Source of the DNA: Stenotrophomonas sp. SY1
Lineage (GTDB): Bacteria > Pseudomonadota > Gammaproteobacteria > Xanthomonadales > Xanthomonadaceae
Assembly: GCF_021202945.1 (NCBI RefSeq)
Contig: NZ_JAJOYR010000001.1
Location: forward strand, 310,001 to 374,000
Direction of reading: 5' to 3'
Length of the DNA stretch: 64,000 nt
Part shown: positions 60,808 through 64,000 of the stretch, piece after piece
Layout of the letters: each line of letters begins with the position of its first letter
Numbering within the stretch: the first letter of the stretch is position 1
Made by a program: the position numbers and the translations under genes
The notes under the pieces: model-generated
The model's database searches: none
Told to the model about the DNA's origin: nothing
What the model saw: the letters and a program-made list of their open reading frames with translations, nothing else

Positions 60808-63800
60808 TCACGTCTGCAATGGCTTGCGCTGCTGCAATGCATGACGGCCTTGGTCGCGCAGAAGGGTCAGTTCAGCGCGTAGTGCGGCAAGGTCTCGTTG
60901 CTCCAGCAGCGCTTCCATCTGTGCACATCGCGCGGTCAAGCTTGTTTCATGGATCAGCGCAAAGCCGCCACGGACGGAATGCAGTTGCTGGCCTATGTTG
61001 CCGAGGATGTCATCGGTGGTGGCAACGCCGGTTGAATCATCGACCTGGTTGATCAGGTGGTCCAGCGTGTCCAATGACTGCTCGAACGCGGCATCCAGGG
61101 CCGAATGCACCGCCTGCGGCAGTGGGCCTGCCGCGAGGTCGGATGCGCCGGCTTGTTGGGCCGGTGCGAACGCAGCTGATGGTTCCTGCGCAATGATGCG
61201 CGTGATTCTTTCCAGCAGCACCGGCTTGACCAGTACCTCACTGATACCCGCCTCCGCGCAGCGTTGCCGGTCATGTGCGGACGCATGCGCGGTAATGGCG
61301 ATGATCGGCTGCACAAAGCCGCGGGCGCGCAGTGCGCGGACCAGCATGCAGCCGTCCATCTCGGGCATGTTGAGGTCGGTGAACACCACGTCGTAGGCGT
61401 GGTGCTCCTGCAGTGCCAATGCGTCGGAAGCGGAGGCCACGATGTCCGCCTGCTGGCCGAGTGCATCGAGCTGCATCCGCATCAGTTCGCGGTTGGCGGG
61501 GTGGTCGTCGACCACCAGGACACGCCGTCGCACGAGGGATGGTTCGGTAGCCTGTCGCACATCCGTGGCCAGCATCGCCGCCGGTGCAGGCTGCAGTGGC
61601 AAGGTCACCAGGAACGTGCTGCCCTTGCCCGGCACGCTGTGCACCTGGATGCTGCCGTGCATCAGTTCGACCAGCGCCCGGCACAGGGCCAGGCCCAGGC
61701 CGCTGCCGCCGAAACGGCGGGCGATGGAGCTGTCCGCCTGCGAGAAGCGCTGGAACAACCCGGCCTGCTGCTCGGTGCTCATGCCGATGCCGGTATCGCT
61801 GACGCCGATCACCAGCGCCGAATCCGGCCGGTCTTCATCCTGCAGGTACACCTCCAGCAGCACATCGCCTTGGTGGGTGAACTTGAGCGCGTTGCCGAGC
61901 AGGTTGTAGAGAATCTGGCGGATGCGGGTGGGGTCGCCCTGGTAAGCCGGGGCCAGTCCGTCGTCCAGGCTCGTCTCCAGCGCCAGGCCCTTGGCCTGTG
62001 CCATCGGCGTGAAGAACGCCGCCGTTTCGATGGCAAGGGCCTTCACGTCGAAGGCAATGGACTCCAGCTGCATCTGCCCGGATTCCACCCGCGAGAAATC
62101 CAGGATGTCGTTGATGATGTCCAACAGCGTGGACGAGGATGAAACCACGGTGCGCACCTGCTGCAGCTGGCTACCGTCGAGCGGCGAGCGCTCCAGCAGT
62201 TCGAGGTTGCCGAGGATGGCATTGAGCGGCGTGCGGATCTCGTGGCTCATCGTGGCCAGGAACGCCGACTTGGCCTGGTTGGCCGCGTCGGCGGCGCGGC
62301 GTGCCTGTTCCAGTTCCTGCTGGACCTTCTTGCGCAGCGTGATGTCCTTGAAGTTGCACAGCAGTGCCTGCCTTCCCTGGTAGCGGGTAGGCACGGCCAC
62401 CACCAGCAGGTCGCGACGTGAGCCATCGGCCATGGCCAGGCCGAATTCGGCTTCGCGTGCGGACAGGTCTTTGTCGACGGGGCCGAACCATTGCAGCAAC
62501 TGCTGATGCAGCGGCGGATCATCCGGACGTGCCCGCTCGGCATAGGACTGCATCACCGCGTTCTGCAGCAGCACCTGGCCGCTGTCCGGCGAGAGCAGTG
62601 ACAGGCCGAACGGTGCCGTTGTCACCATCGTGCGATTGAGGTCTTCGCTTTCGATGATGCGCAACGATCGTGCATGGGCGGGTCGGAATACCTTTCGATC
62701 GATCAGCGAGAGCACGTACCAGACGAAAGCGATCACCAGCAGCATCGCGCCGGTATAGGCGGCCAGGCGGGGCCACAGATCGGCCAGCACGGTCCGCCAA
62801 GAGAACGTGTGCACGAGCTTCCAGCCTGATGCGGACACAACGTCGGCGGCGACGAAATGACCATCGAGGTAGTGGAAGTCCTCCGCCATCGACGGCAGCG
62901 TCAGTGCCGCCTGCAGTACACCTGACGTGCTGGAAGTGCCCTCCGGTTCCAGCAGCAGGCGTCCTTCATGGTCGGTGATCAGAAACTGCTCATGCGGGCG
63001 CTCGGTGCGCAGCCGCGAAGCGGTGACCTCTGCCGGGTAGGCGGCCACGAAAATCGCGAAGAGCTTGCCTTCGTGGGCCGCACCCTGCACCAGTCGAATG
63101 GCCGGCAGACCGCTCAGCGGGTCCCGGGAAAGCGGCAGCCACAGCGGAACGGTGGGGTCCAGCAACCGTGCCACCACGCTGGGATCCTGCAGATTGCCCA
63201 GGTCCGGTGCGACACGGCTGATCAGATCCGCCGCATCGGCATTGCCGAATTGCTCGGCCATGTCATCGGAGCGGAGTGGCCCCAGGCCGATGAAGCTTCG
63301 TTGCGGGTTGTAGAAGTATCCCGATGCCAGCAGTGCATGGGAGTAGGCGCCGGCCTGGTAGCTCACTTCGTCGGCCAGACGAAGATAGGGCGCATGCACC
63401 TCCAGCGGGTGCTGCGCGGTGATGTCGCCGCGCACCAGAATCGGCGGAAAGCTGCTGTTGCGCTGCAGGATCATCCGGCCATGGTGAGCGCTGAAGGCGG
63501 CCAGTAGCGCCGGATCGGGAAGCTGTCGGGTCGACCAGGCGTATTCCTCCTGCCTGACATTGATGCGCATGGCCCCTTCGTGGATCGCGAACTGGGACCG
63601 CAACGCGGTGCGTCGCATGACGAAATCGCCATGGCGCTCGCTGATGTAGTCATTGATCTGCGCGTACAGCATCACTGCGGTGACGGCAGCCAGCACCAGT
63701 GAAGTCACCAGCCCGCCCACATACAGCAGCAGTCGCTGGTGACGGCTCAGCAGGCTCAGCGCGTCGCTGCCTCGCCCCGGGCGTCCCGGCTGCGTCTTGC

Positions 63801-63822
63801 CGGACTCTGTCTGCGTTGTCAT
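60808..63822 (-). CDS. Hybrid sensor histidine kinase with receiver and Hpt domains
   Basis: A 1004-residue tripartite sensor. Two helices (about 30-53 and 355-375) bracket a periplasmic sensing domain of about 300 residues. A PAS-like region (about 395-495) leads to HisKA with His527 in SHEIRTPLN, the ATPase domain (Asn644, DTGIG at 676-680, GSGLG at 706-710), a receiver domain with Asp816 and Lys866, and a C-terminal Hpt with His948 in LHSVRGG. All phosphorelay residues are present, as in BvgS or RocS1-type kinases, which control fimbriae in other species. It has no adjacent output regulator. The gene is convergent with an adhesin gene, so a link to fimbriae is only a suggestion. Confidence 0.93.
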   Translation of the reverse strand: MTTQTESGKTQPGRPGRGSDALSLLSRHQRLLLYVGGLVTSLVLAAVTAVMLYAQINDYISERHGDFVMRRTALRSQFAIHEGAMRINVRQEEYAWSTRQLPDPALLAAFSAHHGRMILQRNSSFPPILVRGDITAQHPLEVHAPYLRLADEVSYQAGAYSHALLASGYFYNPQRSFIGLGPLRSDDMAEQFGNADAADLISRVAPDLGNLQDPSVVARLLDPTVPLWLPLSRDPLSGLPAIRLVQGAAHEGKLFAIFVAAYPAEVTASRLRTERPHEQFLITDHEGRLLLEPEGTSSTSGVLQAALTLPSMAEDFHYLDGHFVAADVVSASGWKLVHTFSWRTVLADLWPRLAAYTGAMLLVIAFVWYVLSLIDRKVFRPAHARSLRIIESEDLNRTMVTTAPFGLSLLSPDSGQVLLQNAVMQSYAERARPDDPPLHQQLLQWFGPVDKDLSAREAEFGLAMADGSRRDLLVVAVPTRYQGRQALLCNFKDITLRKKVQQELEQARRAADAANQAKSAFLATMSHEIRTPLNAILGNLELLERSPLDGSQLQQVRTVVSSSSTLLDIINDILDFSRVESGQMQLESIAFDVKALAIETAAFFTPMAQAKGLALETSLDDGLAPAYQGDPTRIRQILYNLLGNALKFTHQGDVLLEVYLQDEDRPDSALVIGVSDTGIGMSTEQQAGLFQRFSQADSSIARRFGGSGLGLALCRALVELMHGSIQVHSVPGKGSTFLVTLPLQPAPAAMLATDVRQATEPSLVRRRVLVVDDHPANRELMRMQLDALGQQADIVASASDALALQEHHAYDVVFTDLNMPEMDGCMLVRALRARGFVQPIIAITAHASAHDRQRCAEAGISEVLVKPVLLERITRIIAQEPSAAFAPAQQAGASDLAAGPLPQAVHSALDAAFEQSLDTLDHLINQVDDSTGVATTDDILGNIGQQLHSVRGGFALIHETSLTARCAQMEALLEQRDLAALRAELTLLRDQGRHALQQRKPLQT

Positions 63823-64000
63823 CGCTGGGGCCCTGGGCTGAATGGCACCTCATCATAGGGCCAGACCGGGCGCGGAAATGTCCTACCTGGCAACCGGAAG
63901 AATAGGACTGAGCCGATTGGGGCACATGCCAGCCGTTGGAACAATGTCTCCTGACAAAAAGCCAACAGCGGCACCAGGTCTGCCGCCCGGAGACGTCCAC
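63823..64000. other. Upstream region of the sensor kinase
   Basis: 178 bp to the end of the window. No supported gene; it should hold the kinase promoter. AAGAATAGGACTGAG and the ACAATGT region are the least GC-rich parts. Confidence 0.4.

Overview
The window is a dense, GC-rich bacterial chromosome segment. Gene content and order (polA followed by an sX13-like small RNA, a xanthomonadin-type aryl polyene cluster with a XanB2 chorismatase, cydAB, hrpB) point to the family Xanthomonadaceae. Short palindromes ending in GTAG/CTAC, which resemble the SMAG repeats described in Stenotrophomonas maltophilia, make Stenotrophomonas the most likely genus. No rRNA, tRNA, CRISPR array, prophage or transposase gene was seen.

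Layout. 1-2.4 kb: RNA repair genes rtcB (5' end outside the window) and rtcA, then a UspA-type stress protein. 2.6-6.7 kb: a small lipoprotein, polA, the sX13-like sRNA and a DUF421 membrane protein. 6.7-13 kb (minus strand): hemF, a secreted Cys-rich Sel1/Hcp-like protein, a membrane protein, a Nudix hydrolase and an S9 peptidase. 13.3-15.8 kb: cydAB of the short CioAB type. 15.9-27.7 kb: an aryl polyene cluster holding an aryl:ACP ligase, a chorismatase, ACP, two hot-dog dehydratases, a lysophospholipid-type acyltransferase, a LolA-like protein, an MMPL exporter, a ketoreductase, a family 2 glycosyltransferase, a chain-length factor and a ketosynthase. Together these would make 3-hydroxybenzoate from chorismate, load it on ACP, extend and dehydrate it to a polyene, attach it to a lipid and move it to the outer membrane. 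No halogenase is present inside the cluster.

27.9-40 kb: YcgL, a very large membrane-anchored ankyrin protein, a CPA2 cation/proton antiporter, an MgtE magnesium transporter, a CoA-ligase/GNAT fusion acetyltransferase and an alpha/beta hydrolase. 40-46.8 kb: two divergent LysR-type modules (NmrA-like reductase; MFS exporter plus aldo/keto reductase), each with a dyad in the shared promoter, then a second aldo/keto reductase. 46.9-55.8 kb: an exported methyltransferase-like protein, rluE, the helicase hrpB (which carries a repeat-derived in-frame insertion), tatD, panE and an ABC-2 transporter pair. 56-64 kb: a ferredoxin reductase, then a looser, less GC-rich region with two paralogous fimbrial tip adhesins without usher or chaperone, a YdhR-like enzyme, and a hybrid histidine kinase with receiver and Hpt domains.

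Several intergenic repeat families are scattered through the window. Family A is a pair of inverted arms of about 44 bp, each arm itself palindromic (REPIN-like). Family B has a CTCTCCCGC core. There are also SMAG-like palindromes, a long TGTAGGAGCGGC inverted repeat and GGGAAT-rich tracts. The most notable single observation is a family B doublet inside hrpB that stays in frame and adds about 46 residues.
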